Shown here: piece after piece, positions 1 to 8,223 of the stretch
How the letters are laid out: every line of letters begins with the position of its first letter
How positions within the stretch are numbered: the first letter of the stretch is position 1
Assembly: GCA_001795455.1 (NCBI GenBank)
Contig: MGPB01000008.1
Coordinates: forward strand, 1 to 64,000
Direction of reading: 5' to 3'
Source: Curvibacter sp. GWA2_63_95
GTDB taxonomy: Bacteria; Pseudomonadota; Gammaproteobacteria; Burkholderiales; Burkholderiaceae_C
Length of the DNA: 64,000 bases
Notes under the pieces: generated by a model
Seen by the model: the letters and a program-made list of their open reading frames with translations, nothing else
What the model was told of the DNA's origin: nothing
Database searches by the model: none
Made by a program: the position numbers and the translations under genes

Positions 1-788
1 TCGAGAAGCCCCGCACCACCGTGGGCTGGAAGGGCCTGATCAACGACCCCTACCTGGACGAAAGCTTCCGCATCGATGAGGGCCTGCGCATTGCGCGCCA
101 GTTGCTCATCGAGATCAACCGCCTGGGGCTGCCTGCCGGCAGCGAGTTCCTGGACGTGATTTCCCCGCAGTACCTGGGCGACCTGATCTCCTGGGGCGCC
201 ATTGGTGCGCGTACCACCGAGAGCCAGGTGCACCGCGAGCTGGCCTCGGGCATTTCGGCGCCCATTGGGTTCAAGAATGGCACGGACGGCAACATCAAGA
301 TCGCCACCGACGCGATCCAGGCCGCGGCGGGGGGGCACCACTTCCTGTCGGTCCACAAAAACGGCCAAGTGGCGATTGTGCAAACCAATGGCAACCCGGA
401 CTGCCACGTGATCTTGCGCGGCGGCAAGACGCCCAACTACGACGCCGCCAACGTGGCAGCCGCCTGTGCGGACCTGGCCAAGGCCAAGCTGCCCCAGACC
501 CTGATGGTGGACTGCAGCCACGCCAACAGCAGCAAGCAGCACGAGAAGCAACTGGATGTGGCCAAGGACATTGCAGGGCAGATTTCGGGTGGATCGACCA
601 GCATTTTCGGCGTGATGGTGGAAAGCCACCTGAATGCTGGCGCCCAGAAGTTCACGCCCGGCAAGGACGACTCGTCCAAGCTGGAATACGGCAAGAGCAT
701 TACCGACGCCTGCCTGGGCTGGGACGATTCCATTGCGTCGCTGGATGTCTTGTCGGCTGCCGTGCAGGCGCGCCGCGCGCTGAAATAA
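1..788 (+). CDS. aroG: 3-deoxy-7-phosphoheptulonate (DAHP) synthase, 5'-truncated by the window edge
   Basis: Condenses phosphoenolpyruvate and erythrose 4-phosphate in the first step of the shikimate pathway, in the cytoplasm. The reading frame is already open at base 3, so the true start lies outside the window and only the last 262 or so residues are seen. Typical type I DAHP synthase stretches are present: GWKGLINDPYLD, GARTTESQVHRELASG, GFKNGTDG, MVDCSHANSSK, GVMVESHLNAG and GKSITDACLGWDD near the C-terminus. The family is the AroF/G/H type. Which amino acid inhibits it cannot be judged from this fragment. It is followed by a convergent small gene after 7 bp. Confidence 0.93.
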   Translation, partial: EKPRTTVGWKGLINDPYLDESFRIDEGLRIARQLLIEINRLGLPAGSEFLDVISPQYLGDLISWGAIGARTTESQVHRELASGISAPIGFKNGTDGNIKIATDAIQAAAGGHHFLSVHKNGQVAIVQTNGNPDCHVILRGGKTPNYDAANVAAACADLAKAKLPQTLMVDCSHANSSKQHEKQLDVAKDIAGQISGGSTSIFGVMVESHLNAGAQKFTPGKDDSSKLEYGKSITDACLGWDDSIASLDVLSAAVQARRALK

Positions 789-795
789 GCCGGGA

Positions 796-1284
796 TCAGG
801 CCGGTACGGACTTGTCCGTGCCAGCCTGTTCAATCATGGCGTCGGCCCAGGCTTGGGCGGCGGCCATGGTTGTAAAAATCTGGAACGGACGGCCAATATC
901 CAGGTAGATCTGCGTGTACAGCGGCGCCATGATGCGGCCGCCTTCCACCTCTGGTCCTATGACAAACGCCGTAGCCACGGGGATCATGTTGTCGGGCTTG
1001 GGCGCTGCCATGATCTGCGCGTAGCGTGCAATGCCGTCGGGGCTCGTCATGGCATTGCCGACCATGGTGCATACGCTGACCCAGTCGCCTTGGGGCCGGG
1101 TGGCCAGCAGGAAGTCGCGCTGGGCGATGGCCAGGCAGTCCACCAGCTCGGTGTTAAACGGGCCGGTCGCCTCGTAGTGCATCAGGCGACCTTCCATCCA
1201 GATGTCCACCACGCCATGCGGGGTGAATTGGGATGTCTTGACCTGGCTGGTGCTGCGCTTCTTGGGCTTGGCTGCGGTGGACAT
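796..1284 (-). CDS. Hypothetical protein, possibly STAS/SpoIIAA-like
   Basis: A 162-residue soluble protein of unknown function. After a basic, low-complexity N-terminus (about residues 1-20, rich in K, S and T) comes a compact alpha/beta-looking stretch. It contains VVDIWMEGRLMHYEATGPFN, then alternating hydrophobic strands, and ends in a helix with AAAQAWADAMIEQ. The overall pattern resembles SpoIIAA-like/STAS-like small proteins, but no diagnostic residue fixes the family, so the link is only a suggestion. There is no signal peptide or membrane segment. The gene is convergent with the DAHP synthase gene, and about 150 bp separate it from the end of mpl upstream. Confidence 0.7.
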   Translation of the reverse strand: MSTAAKPKKRSTSQVKTSQFTPHGVVDIWMEGRLMHYEATGPFNTELVDCLAIAQRDFLLATRPQGDWVSVCTMVGNAMTSPDGIARYAQIMAAPKPDNMIPVATAFVIGPEVEGGRIMAPLYTQIYLDIGRPFQIFTTMAAAQAWADAMIEQAGTDKSVPA

Positions 1285-1417
1285 GGTGTGCGGGAAAAGC
1301 GGCTGTCGCGTCCATGCATCTTAGCGGGCACGGTCGTTCTTTTTTAGTGCATCTCCACGGTCCACGCTCAGGGTATTCCCGCAAATCCATCGGCAAAACG
1401 GAGGAGTTCCACCGTTC

Positions 1418-1450
1418 TGCTTGCGCAAGCAGCTATTGTTTTTGTAGCAA
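1418..1450 (+). repeat. Type A dispersed repeat, partial copy overlapping the 3' end of mpl
   Basis: Carries the right half of the repeat: TGCGCAAGCAGCTATTG, then TTTTTGTAGCAA, which forms a small GCTAT/GTAGC hairpin. The mpl stop codon (TAG, complement of 1433-1435) and its last residues are encoded by the repeat. Confidence 0.7.
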
Positions 1451-2905
1451 ATCCAGCAGCTTGGCATGGATGCCGCCAAAACCGCCATTGCTCATGCACA
1501 AGAGGTGGTCGCCTGGCCGGGCTTGCGCCACCACTTGGCGGGCCAGGTCCTCAATCGCGTCTGACACCACGGCGCGTGTGCCCATGGGCAGCAGTGCTTC
1601 GGCCGCATCCCAGCCCAGGCCACCGCTGTGGCAAAAAGCCAGGTCGGTCTCTTCCAAACTCCAGGGCAGCTGGGCCTTCATCGCCCCCAGTTTCATGGTG
1701 TTGGAGCGAGGTTCAAACACCGCCAGAATGCGCGCCGCGCCCACCTTGCGGCGCAGGCCGTTGACGGTGGTGTGGATGGCGGTCGGGTGGTGCGCAAAGT
1801 CGTCGTACACGGTGATGGGCTCACCGCCGCTGCGCAAGGTAACCTGGCCGCGTACTTCCATGCGGCGTTTCACATTTTCAAAACTGGCCAGCGCCTTGGC
1901 CGCCACGGCGGGGCTCACGCCCACATGCTCGGCGGCGGCGATGGCAGCCAGCGCATTGAGCTGGTTGTGCACGCCGCCCAGCACCCATTGCACCTGGGCC
2001 ACGGGTGTGCCTTGGTAATGCACGGCAAAGTCATGTGGCTCGCCCACGGCGGTGAAGTCGCTCACTGCGGCGCCAAAGCTGCGCACCTCGCTCCAGCAGC
2101 CCTGGTGCAGGACGCGGGTCAGGCTTTCTTCCAGACCATTCACCACCACGCGACCGGTGCTGGGCACGGTGCGCACCAGGTGGTGGAACTGGCGTTCGAT
2201 GGCGGCCAGGTCGTCAAAGATGTCGGCGTGGTCGAATTCCAGGTTGTTGAGCACAGCCGTGCGCGGGCGGTAGTGCACAAACTTGCTGCGTTTGTCGAAG
2301 AAGGCGGTGTCGTATTCGTCGGCTTCAATCACAAAAACAGGGCGGTGGGACGGCACCGGGTTCTGCGTAGGTAAAGGATGAGCCCGCAAAGCGGGCGGGG
2401 GACACGGAGCAGAGCCCGGTGCCGTCCCGCCTCCCAGGCGCGCAGAGATGCCGAAATTCATGGGGACGCCACCGACCAGGAAGCCGGGTTGCAGGCCGGC
2501 GCTTTCCAGAATCCAGCTCAGCATGGCGGTGGTGGTGGTTTTGCCATGGGTGCCGGCCACGGCCAGCACATGGCGGCCCTGCAGCACGTGCTCAGCCAGC
2601 CACTGCGGGCCGCTGGTGTACGGCGCGCCGGCGTCCAGAATCGCTTCCATGAGCGGGAATTTGGGCGTGCCGTCGGCCAGGTGCACACGGCTCACCACGT
2701 TGCCGATGACAAACATGTCGGGCTTGAGCACCATCTGGTCGGCACCAAAGCCCTCGATCAGTTCAATGCCCAAGGCGCGCAGCTGGTCGCTCATGGGAGG
2801 GTAAACGCCCGCGTCGCAGCCGGTGACGCGGTGGCCTGCTTCGCGTGCCAAGGCTGCCAAGCCGCCCATGAAGGTGCCACAAATACCAAGAATATGAATA
2901 TGCAT
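1433..2905 (-). CDS. mpl: UDP-N-acetylmuramate:L-alanyl-gamma-D-glutamyl-meso-diaminopimelate ligase
   Basis: Mur-ligase paralogue that reattaches the recycled murein tripeptide to UDP-MurNAc, in the cytoplasm. Visible features are the N-terminal Rossmann motif HILGICGTFMGG, the ATP P-loop AGTHGKTTTTAML (about residues 113-125), and the family block VIEADEYDTAFFDKRSKFVHYRPRT followed by LNNLEFDHADIFDDL. Residues about 160-187 are a proline-rich insertion not expected in Mpl. It is encoded by an 82-bp palindromic element (2347-2428) read through without a stop. The last codons and the TAG stop lie inside a type A repeat. Whether the insertion disturbs activity is unknown; it falls between SARLGG and PVFVIEADEYD, where other Mpl proteins have a short loop. 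Confidence 0.93.
   Translation of the reverse strand: MHIHILGICGTFMGGLAALAREAGHRVTGCDAGVYPPMSDQLRALGIELIEGFGADQMVLKPDMFVIGNVVSRVHLADGTPKFPLMEAILDAGAPYTSGPQWLAEHVLQGRHVLAVAGTHGKTTTTAMLSWILESAGLQPGFLVGGVPMNFGISARLGGGTAPGSAPCPPPALRAHPLPTQNPVPSHRPVFVIEADEYDTAFFDKRSKFVHYRPRTAVLNNLEFDHADIFDDLAAIERQFHHLVRTVPSTGRVVVNGLEESLTRVLHQGCWSEVRSFGAAVSDFTAVGEPHDFAVHYQGTPVAQVQWVLGGVHNQLNALAAIAAAEHVGVSPAVAAKALASFENVKRRMEVRGQVTLRSGGEPITVYDDFAHHPTAIHTTVNGLRRKVGAARILAVFEPRSNTMKLGAMKAQLPWSLEETDLAFCHSGGLGWDAAEALLPMGTRAVVSDAIEDLARQVVAQARPGDHLLCMSNGGFGGIHAKLLDLLQKQ
2347..2428. repeat. 82-bp palindromic element inserted in frame within mpl
   Basis: Arms at 2347-2366 and 2409-2428 are inverted complements over 20 bp with one mismatch. 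The 42-base centre contains a further small hairpin (GCCCGC at 2382-2387 with GCGGGC at 2391-2396). The element has no stop codon in the mpl frame. Its architecture (long GC-rich stem, internal loop) resembles the palindromes at 20826-20904 and 29289-29367, but the stem sequence differs. Confidence 0.85.
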
Positions 2906-2947
2906 GGGTGTATTTTACGTGTCTAGAGGGGCCTGATTTTTTAAGTC

Positions 2948-2997
2948 TTTTAGGCCTCTAGCCCCCGTGTTGTCTGCGCGAGCAGCTATCAAAATTG
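2948..2997 (+). repeat. Type A dispersed repeat, near-complete copy
   Basis: Contains GGCCTCTAGCCCCCGT, a variable 6-base stretch, TGCGCGAGCAGCTATC and AAAATTG. It lies between the divergent mpl gene and the nucleotidyltransferase-like gene, about 50 bp upstream of the latter's start. Confidence 0.85.
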
Positions 2998-3048
2998 CAG
3001 CATGTCCCGCCTTGCACCAAGGGCTGCTGCCCGCGGCACAATGGCGCC

Positions 3049-3645
3049 ATGGACGATTTGAAAGAGGAAGTCGCTGCCACGGCGGCCCGCATGGTGGTGG
3101 AAGAGGGACTGGAGTACGGTCCGGCCAAGCGCCGTGCGGCCAAGCAACTGGGGATGTCGGCGCGCGCCGCACTGCCGGACAACGACCAGTTGGAGGCGGC
3201 AGTGCAGGACTACATCGCCCTGTTTTGTGCGGATACCCAGCCGCAGGAACTGCAGGCCCTGCGTGAGCTGGCGTTGGAGTGGATGGAGCGCCTGGATGTG
3301 TTTCGCCCCCATATCAGTGGCGCGGTCTGGCACGGCACGGCGACACGCCGTTCGGATATTTACCTGCAGTTGTTTTGTGATGACCCCAAATCGGCGGAAA
3401 TTGCGCTGATTGATCGTGGCGTGCGTTTTGAGGTCCGCTCGGTGCCGGGTTTGCATGGCGAGATGGTGGATGCGCTGAGTGTGCATGCGATGTGCCGCCC
3501 ACTGGGCGAGCAGGTGGGTGTGCATCTGCTGGTCTATGACCTGGACGATGTGCGCGGCGCGCTGCAGCCCGATGCGCGGGGGCGCCGCCCCCGCGGGGAT
3601 ATGGCGGCCCTGCGCCGCGTATTGCAGGAGGTGGATCATGGCTGA
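3049..3645 (+). CDS. Nucleotidyltransferase-like protein of unknown function
   Basis: A 198-residue soluble protein. The ATG at 3049 is chosen because the in-frame extension upstream begins within repeat-derived sequence and starts MQHVPPCTKG, which looks non-coding. The N-terminus has a helical KEEVAATAARMVVEEGL...AKRRAAKQLG segment. The middle contains WHGTATRRSDIYLQLFCDD, resembling the GS-x(n)-SDIDL signature of nucleotidyltransferase-fold proteins, but the second acidic residue is replaced by Y, so activity is uncertain. The stop overlaps the start of the downstream TlpA-like gene by 8 bp, suggesting translational coupling. I do not recognise a specific function. Confidence 0.7.
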   Translation: MDDLKEEVAATAARMVVEEGLEYGPAKRRAAKQLGMSARAALPDNDQLEAAVQDYIALFCADTQPQELQALRELALEWMERLDVFRPHISGAVWHGTATRRSDIYLQLFCDDPKSAEIALIDRGVRFEVRSVPGLHGEMVDALSVHAMCRPLGEQVGVHLLVYDLDDVRGALQPDARGRRPRGDMAALRRVLQEVDHG

Positions 3646-4198
3646 GTTGTCCTCTGGCGCCGAGTCTGCCCCCGAAGCCCGCTCGCGCCGCTGGTTGTTG
3701 CGCGGGCTGGCGGGCGGGGCAGCCCTGACCGGCGTGGGGGTTGCGGTGTGGCGCGGCGGCGCCCCGGCTGCTGTGGCGGAGCCTGTGGCGGGCTTTTGGG
3801 CGCAGCGCTGGGAGTCGCCTGACGGCAAGTCCGTTGCGCTCCAGAGTTTTCAGGGGCGCCCGTTGCTGATGAACTTCTGGGCCACCTGGTGCCCGCCCTG
3901 TGTGGAAGAGTTGCCGCTGATCAATCAGTTTTTCCGAGAAAACCGTGCCAACGGTTGGCAAGTGCTGGCATTGGCGGTGGACAAGACCGCGCCCGTGCAA
4001 ACCTTTTTGCAGCACATGCCTCTGGATTTTCCGGTGGCCATGGCGGGTATGGCGGGTGCGGAGTTGGGGCGCAGTTTGGGCAATTTGACCGGTGGCCTGC
4101 CGTTTACCGTGGTGTTGTCGGGAGATGGTGTGGTGCGCCAGCGCAAAATGGGGAGGGTCTCGCCCGCCGACTTGCAAGCCTGGGCTGGGCTAAAATAG
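3638..4198 (+). CDS. TlpA/ResA-type thioredoxin-fold protein, exported
   Basis: A 186-residue thiol-disulfide oxidoreductase expected to act on the periplasmic side. The N-terminus has a twin-arginine-like SRRWLLRGL followed by a hydrophobic stretch (about residues 20-40), consistent with a Tat-type signal or membrane anchor. The redox motif is WCPPC with cysteines 85 and 88, within NFWATWCPPCVEELP. The later GGLPFTVVLSGDG supplies the cis-proline segment. The start at 3638 overlaps the previous gene. The partner (cytochrome c maturation or a general reductant) cannot be told from the context; the next genes are the accBC operon. Confidence 0.85.
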   Translation: MAELSSGAESAPEARSRRWLLRGLAGGAALTGVGVAVWRGGAPAAVAEPVAGFWAQRWESPDGKSVALQSFQGRPLLMNFWATWCPPCVEELPLINQFFRENRANGWQVLALAVDKTAPVQTFLQHMPLDFPVAMAGMAGAELGRSLGNLTGGLPFTVVLSGDGVVRQRKMGRVSPADLQAWAGLK

Positions 4199-4370
4199 AG
4201 CGCCGCCCCTAGGGCGGTACGCCTTGTCTGGCGGTTTTTCTTTCTTTTAAAACTTTGTGCCGATTGTCGAAAATGACTTCGTTTGCACAAAGATCAACAA
4301 AATTATCGGCAGATGCCGGCATTTTTGCGGTAAATTCGCCGCTTCACAAATGTCGGTTGTTGGAGATTCC

Positions 4371-4835
4371 ATGGATTTACGCAAACTCAAAACCCTGATT
4401 GATCTGGTCTCGGATTCCAATGTGTCGGAACTCGAAATCACCGAAGCTGAAGGCAAGGTGCGTATTGTTAAGGGTGGAGGCGCGGTGGTGCAGGGGTATG
4501 CCCAGCCGGTCTACGCAGCCCCGCCCGCAGGCGCCCCAGCTCCTGCGCCCGTAGCAGCCCCGGCTGCCGCCGTGGCCGCACCTGTGGTGGAAGTGGCTGC
4601 TGGTCACGCCGTCAAATCGCCCATGGTCGGTACCTTCTACCGTTCCTCGGCTCCCGGTGCCAAGCCTTTCGTGGAAGTGGGCGACACGATCAAGCAAGGC
4701 GCGACGATTTGCATCATTGAGGCCATGAAGATCCTCAACGAGATTGAAGCGGACAAGTCGGGCACCGTGACCCAAATCCTGTGTGAAAACGGCCAGGCAG
4801 TGGAATACGGCCAGCCTTTGTTCACCATCGAATAA
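4371..4835 (+). CDS. accB: Acetyl-CoA carboxylase biotin carboxyl carrier protein
   Basis: Carries the biotin of acetyl-CoA carboxylase, the committed step of fatty-acid synthesis. The 154 residues show a conserved N-terminal helix ([20 protein letters not shown]), an Ala/Pro-rich flexible linker (about 46-75), and a C-terminal biotinyl domain with [10 protein letters not shown] and the attachment site EAMKILNE (biotinylated Lys120). The ATG at 4371 gives the canonical MDLRKLK start and follows GGAGATTCC. The longer upstream frame is rejected. accC follows after 12 bp, so both are probably co-transcribed. The aroQ gene often found just upstream of accB in related bacteria is absent. Confidence 0.97.
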   Translation: MDLRKLKTLIDLVSDSNVSELEITEAEGKVRIVKGGGAVVQGYAQPVYAAPPAGAPAPAPVAAPAAAVAAPVVEVAAGHAVKSPMVGTFYRSSAPGAKPFVEVGDTIKQGATICIIEAMKILNEIEADKSGTVTQILCENGQAVEYGQPLFTIE

Positions 4836-4847
4836 GCACACGCACCC

Positions 4848-6197
4848 ATGTTCAAGAAAATCCTGGTCGCCAACCGTGGCGAGATTGCCTTGCGGATCCA
4901 GCGCGCCTGTCGCGAGCTGGGCATCAAGGCCGTCATGGTCTATTCCGAGGCGGACCGCGAAGCCAAATACGTCAAGCTGGCTGAAGAGGCCGTCTGCATT
5001 GGCCCTGCTCCATCGGCGCAGAGCTACCTCAATATGCCGGCCATTATTTCGGCGGCCGAGGTGACCGATGCGGAAGCGATTCACCCCGGCTACGGCTTTC
5101 TGAGTGAAAACGCCGACTTTGCCGAGCGCGTCGAAAAAAGTGGCTTCCAGTTCATCGGCCCCACGCCCGAGTCCATCCGCATCATGGGTGACAAGGTGTC
5201 GGCCAAGCAGGCCATGATCCGTGCTGGCGTCCCCTGCGTACCCGGTTCCGAGGGCGAGTTGCCGGACGATCCGGTGCTGATCAAACGCATAGCCAAGTCG
5301 GTCGGCTACCCGGTCATCATCAAGGCGGCTGGCGGCGGCGGCGGCCGTGGCATGCGTGTGGTGCACACCGAAGCTGCATTGGTCAACGCCGTGGCCATGA
5401 CCAAGGCCGAAGCTGGGGCTGCCTTTGGCAACCCGGCGGTGTATATGGAGAAGTTTCTCCAGAACCCGCGCCACATTGAAATCCAGATCCTGGCGGACAA
5501 GCACAAGAATGCTGTCTACCTGGGCGAGCGCGATTGCTCCATGCAACGCCGCCACCAGAAGGTGCTGGAAGAATCTCCGGCGCCTGGTATTAACCGCAAG
5601 CTGATTGAGCGCATTGGCGAGCGTTGCGTCGCTGCCTGCAAGAAGATTGGCTACCGCGGCGCTGGTACTTTCGAGTTCCTCTACGAAGACGGCGAGTTCT
5701 ATTTCATTGAGATGAACACCCGCGTGCAGGTGGAGCATCCGGTGACCGAAATGGTGACGGGCATTGACATTGTCAAAACCCAAATCATGGTGGCGGCGGG
5801 CGAAAAACTGCCCTTCACCCAGCGCCAGATCGAGGTGCGTGGCCACGCGATTGAGTGCCGCGTGAATGCCGAAGATCCCTACAAGTTCATTCCGTCGCCC
5901 GGCCGCGTGACCATGTGGCATGCGCCAGGTGGCCCCGGTGTTCGGGTGGATTCACACGTGTACACCAACTACTTTGTGCCGCCCAACTACGACTCCATGG
6001 TCGGCAAGATCATTGTGCACGGCGACACTCGCGAGCAGGCCATGGCACGCATGCGCACCGCCCTGGCCGAGACCGTGGTGGAAGGTATCAATACCAACAT
6101 CCCGCTGCACCGCGAGCTTTTGGTGGACGCCAAGTTCATGGATGGTGGAACCAATATCCACTACCTGGAACACTGGCTGGAACAGCACAAACGCTAA
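4848..6197 (+). CDS. accC: Acetyl-CoA carboxylase biotin carboxylase subunit
   Basis: ATP-grasp enzyme (449 residues, the usual length) that carboxylates the biotin of AccB using bicarbonate and ATP. It begins [20 protein letters not shown], the standard N-terminus. It has the glycine-rich ATP loop [14 protein letters not shown], the [16 protein letters not shown] block, and the metal/catalytic segment [23 protein letters not shown]. It lies immediately downstream of accB and 8 bp before prmA, an operon order common in proteobacteria. Confidence 0.98.
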   Translation: MFKKILVANRGEIALRIQRACRELGIKAVMVYSEADREAKYVKLAEEAVCIGPAPSAQSYLNMPAIISAAEVTDAEAIHPGYGFLSENADFAERVEKSGFQFIGPTPESIRIMGDKVSAKQAMIRAGVPCVPGSEGELPDDPVLIKRIAKSVGYPVIIKAAGGGGGRGMRVVHTEAALVNAVAMTKAEAGAAFGNPAVYMEKFLQNPRHIEIQILADKHKNAVYLGERDCSMQRRHQKVLEESPAPGINRKLIERIGERCVAACKKIGYRGAGTFEFLYEDGEFYFIEMNTRVQVEHPVTEMVTGIDIVKTQIMVAAGEKLPFTQRQIEVRGHAIECRVNAEDPYKFIPSPGRVTMWHAPGGPGVRVDSHVYTNYFVPPNYDSMVGKIIVHGDTREQAMARMRTALAETVVEGINTNIPLHRELLVDAKFMDGGTNIHYLEHWLEQHKR

Positions 6198-6205
6198 GGC
6201 CCCGC

Positions 6206-7084
6206 ATGTTTGAATTGCGTTTGATGTGCCCCGAGGACCGGGTTGAGAACTTGAGCGATGCGCTGGATGCGTTGGATGCCCTGAGCGTGAGCGTGGAAGA
6301 CGCGGACGCCCAGACCGATGCCGAGCAGGCCTTGTTTGGTGAGCCCGGCATGCCGCCTCCCAAGGAAGGCTGGCAGCGTTCCCGCGTGATTGCGCTGTTT
6401 GCCGATCAGGCGTTGGCTGACGATGCGGCGCGCCTGCTGCAAGCCCAGGACTTCTTCGGTGGCTGCGAAGTGTTAGGCATTGCTGCCGTGGCTGACCAGG
6501 ACTGGGTGCGTTTGACGCAGTCGCAATTCGCGCCAGTTGAAATTACCCCGGAGTTCTGGATTGTTCCCACCTGGCACGAGCCACCGGCACAAGCCAAGCA
6601 GGTGATCCGCCTGGACCCGGGCTTGGCCTTTGGGACCGGTACCCATCCGACCACGCGCATGTGCCTGCGCTGGGTTGCGGGCCACCCGAACCAGCCCGAG
6701 GTGTTGGACTATGGCTGCGGTTCTGGCATCCTGGCCATTGGTGCCGCCAAGTTTGGCGCCAAGCGTGTGGTGGCTGTGGATATTGATGAAGCAGCCGTGC
6801 AGTCCACGGTGCTGAACGCCGATGCCAATGGTGTATCGCTGTTGGCCGGTTTGCCCGACAAGGCGGATGGCGCGTACGCGCTCGTGTTGGCCAATATTCT
6901 CGCGACACCGCTCAAGGTATTAGCGCCGTTGCTGTGCGCACACGTGAAGGCTGGTGGGCACTTGGTGTTGGCTGGCATTCTGGCGCGTCAGGCCGACGAG
7001 CTGATCACCGCCTATGCCCCCTATTGCACGCTGTCGGTTGCGGATGAAGAAGACGGCTGGATTCTGATGACCGCCACCCTCTGA
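6206..7084 (+). CDS. prmA: Ribosomal protein L11 methyltransferase
   Basis: SAM-dependent enzyme that trimethylates ribosomal protein L11. The ATG at 6206 gives the usual start (MFELRLMCPEDRVE) and 292 residues, close to the family norm. The N-terminal substrate-recognition part (about 1-100) is followed by LDPGLAFGTGTHPTTRMCL, the SAM-binding loop VLDYGCGSGILAIGAAKFG, VDIDEAAVQ, and the catalytic-core segment LVLANILATPL. The gene is 8 bp downstream of accC and is probably translated from the same transcript. The long in-frame extension into accC is not used. Confidence 0.96.
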   Translation: MFELRLMCPEDRVENLSDALDALDALSVSVEDADAQTDAEQALFGEPGMPPPKEGWQRSRVIALFADQALADDAARLLQAQDFFGGCEVLGIAAVADQDWVRLTQSQFAPVEITPEFWIVPTWHEPPAQAKQVIRLDPGLAFGTGTHPTTRMCLRWVAGHPNQPEVLDYGCGSGILAIGAAKFGAKRVVAVDIDEAAVQSTVLNADANGVSLLAGLPDKADGAYALVLANILATPLKVLAPLLCAHVKAGGHLVLAGILARQADELITAYAPYCTLSVADEEDGWILMTATL

Positions 7085-7116
7085 CAGCGGCGACCTCGGC
7101 TCTACAATGTGACGCG

Positions 7117-8160
7117 ATGAGCCTGATTACCCAATGTCCTGCCTGCGCCACGATGTTCAAGGTCGTGCCAGACCAGTTGCGCATTTCGGATGGTTGGGTG
7201 CGTTGTGGGCAATGCGACGAAGTCTTCGACGCCAACGCCCATCTCTACACTGACCCGGAGCAGCAGTCTGAACCGGCTGCACACGACGCCGTGTCGGCGG
7301 GGCAGGCTGGCAACGACTGGAAATCTTCTCTCCGATTTGCCGCCGAGCAGCAAGAGGCTATACCGCCTGCAGCGGAGGCCGACTTCGCGCAGGATGCCTT
7401 GGATGCGGTGGACGTACAGGACGAGGTCGTCGCGGCAGAGATTGCTCTCGACACTTACGCTCACCCGCAGGAGCCCGAACCGAGTCTGGATGCCTTGTTG
7501 GATCTGCGACCCGGCCATGCGCGCGATGAAGTGGATGTGCCAGAGGATGCCGTGCAAGAGCATGCCAAAGCAGAGCCGCTTGCCGAGCCGCGGTATGCGC
7601 AAGTGCAGGTTAAAACGGTAGAGTCGGCAGATACGCCCAAGCTGTCGTTCATGCGGCAGTCGCGGGGCACCAGCGCTTGGCAGAGCACGGGCGTACGGGT
7701 GCTTTTGTCCTTGGTCGCCTTGGTATTGATCGGGGTGCTGGCCGTGCAAGTGGTGGTCCATGAGCGGGATCGCATCGCCGCGACGGAGCCAAGCGCCAGA
7801 GAGGCTGTGCTGGCAATGTGCATCTGGCTGGATTGCGAGGTACTGCCGGTGCGACAGATTGAGTCCATCGTGATCGACAGCTCCTCGTTTACCAAAGTGC
7901 GTACTGATGTGTACCGCCTGAACTTCACCTTGAAAAGTACTGCGGCGATCGCCTTGGCCGTGCCGGCTTTGGAATTGACGCTGACCGATTTGCAAGACCA
8001 GGCTGTGGTACGCCGTGTGTTGCTGGCTTCCGAGTTGGGGGCCGGCAAAGATACCTTGGACGCGGGCGCCGAAATCACCACGGCGCTCCCCATCACCGTC
8101 AAGCCCGGGAGCAATACCGAGCGTATATCGGGGTACCGTCTGTTGGCCTTCTATCCGTGA
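7117..8160 (+). CDS. Zinc-ribbon (MJ0042-type) and DUF3426 membrane protein
   Basis: 347 residues. The N-terminus is a zinc finger with cysteines 7, 10, 30 and 33 (QCPACATMF...RCGQCDEVF), the MJ0042-type motif. An acidic, low-complexity region follows (about 40-180). A single membrane helix lies near residues 190-212 (GVRVLLSLVALVLIGVLAV), and a C-terminal beta-rich DUF3426-like domain would sit in the periplasm. It is commonly found after prmA in betaproteobacteria; its role is not established. It starts 32 bp after prmA and ends just before a bidirectional terminator. Confidence 0.88.
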   Translation: MSLITQCPACATMFKVVPDQLRISDGWVRCGQCDEVFDANAHLYTDPEQQSEPAAHDAVSAGQAGNDWKSSLRFAAEQQEAIPPAAEADFAQDALDAVDVQDEVVAAEIALDTYAHPQEPEPSLDALLDLRPGHARDEVDVPEDAVQEHAKAEPLAEPRYAQVQVKTVESADTPKLSFMRQSRGTSAWQSTGVRVLLSLVALVLIGVLAVQVVVHERDRIAATEPSAREAVLAMCIWLDCEVLPVRQIESIVIDSSSFTKVRTDVYRLNFTLKSTAAIALAVPALELTLTDLQDQAVVRRVLLASELGAGKDTLDAGAEITTALPITVKPGSNTERISGYRLLAFYP

Positions 8161-8173
8161 TCTCGCCATGAAA

Positions 8174-8203
8174 AAAGCCCGAAACCTTGCGGTGTCGGGC
8201 TTT
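8174..8203. terminator. Bidirectional intrinsic terminator between convergent genes
   Basis: A 9-bp stem pairs AAAGCCCGA (8174-8182) with TCGGGCTTT (8195-8203). On the minus strand it is followed by a run of six T, so it should end the histone-like gene. The plus-strand T run is shorter. Confidence 0.85.
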
Positions 8204-8223
8204 GGAGCCTGGGGCGTAAACGC

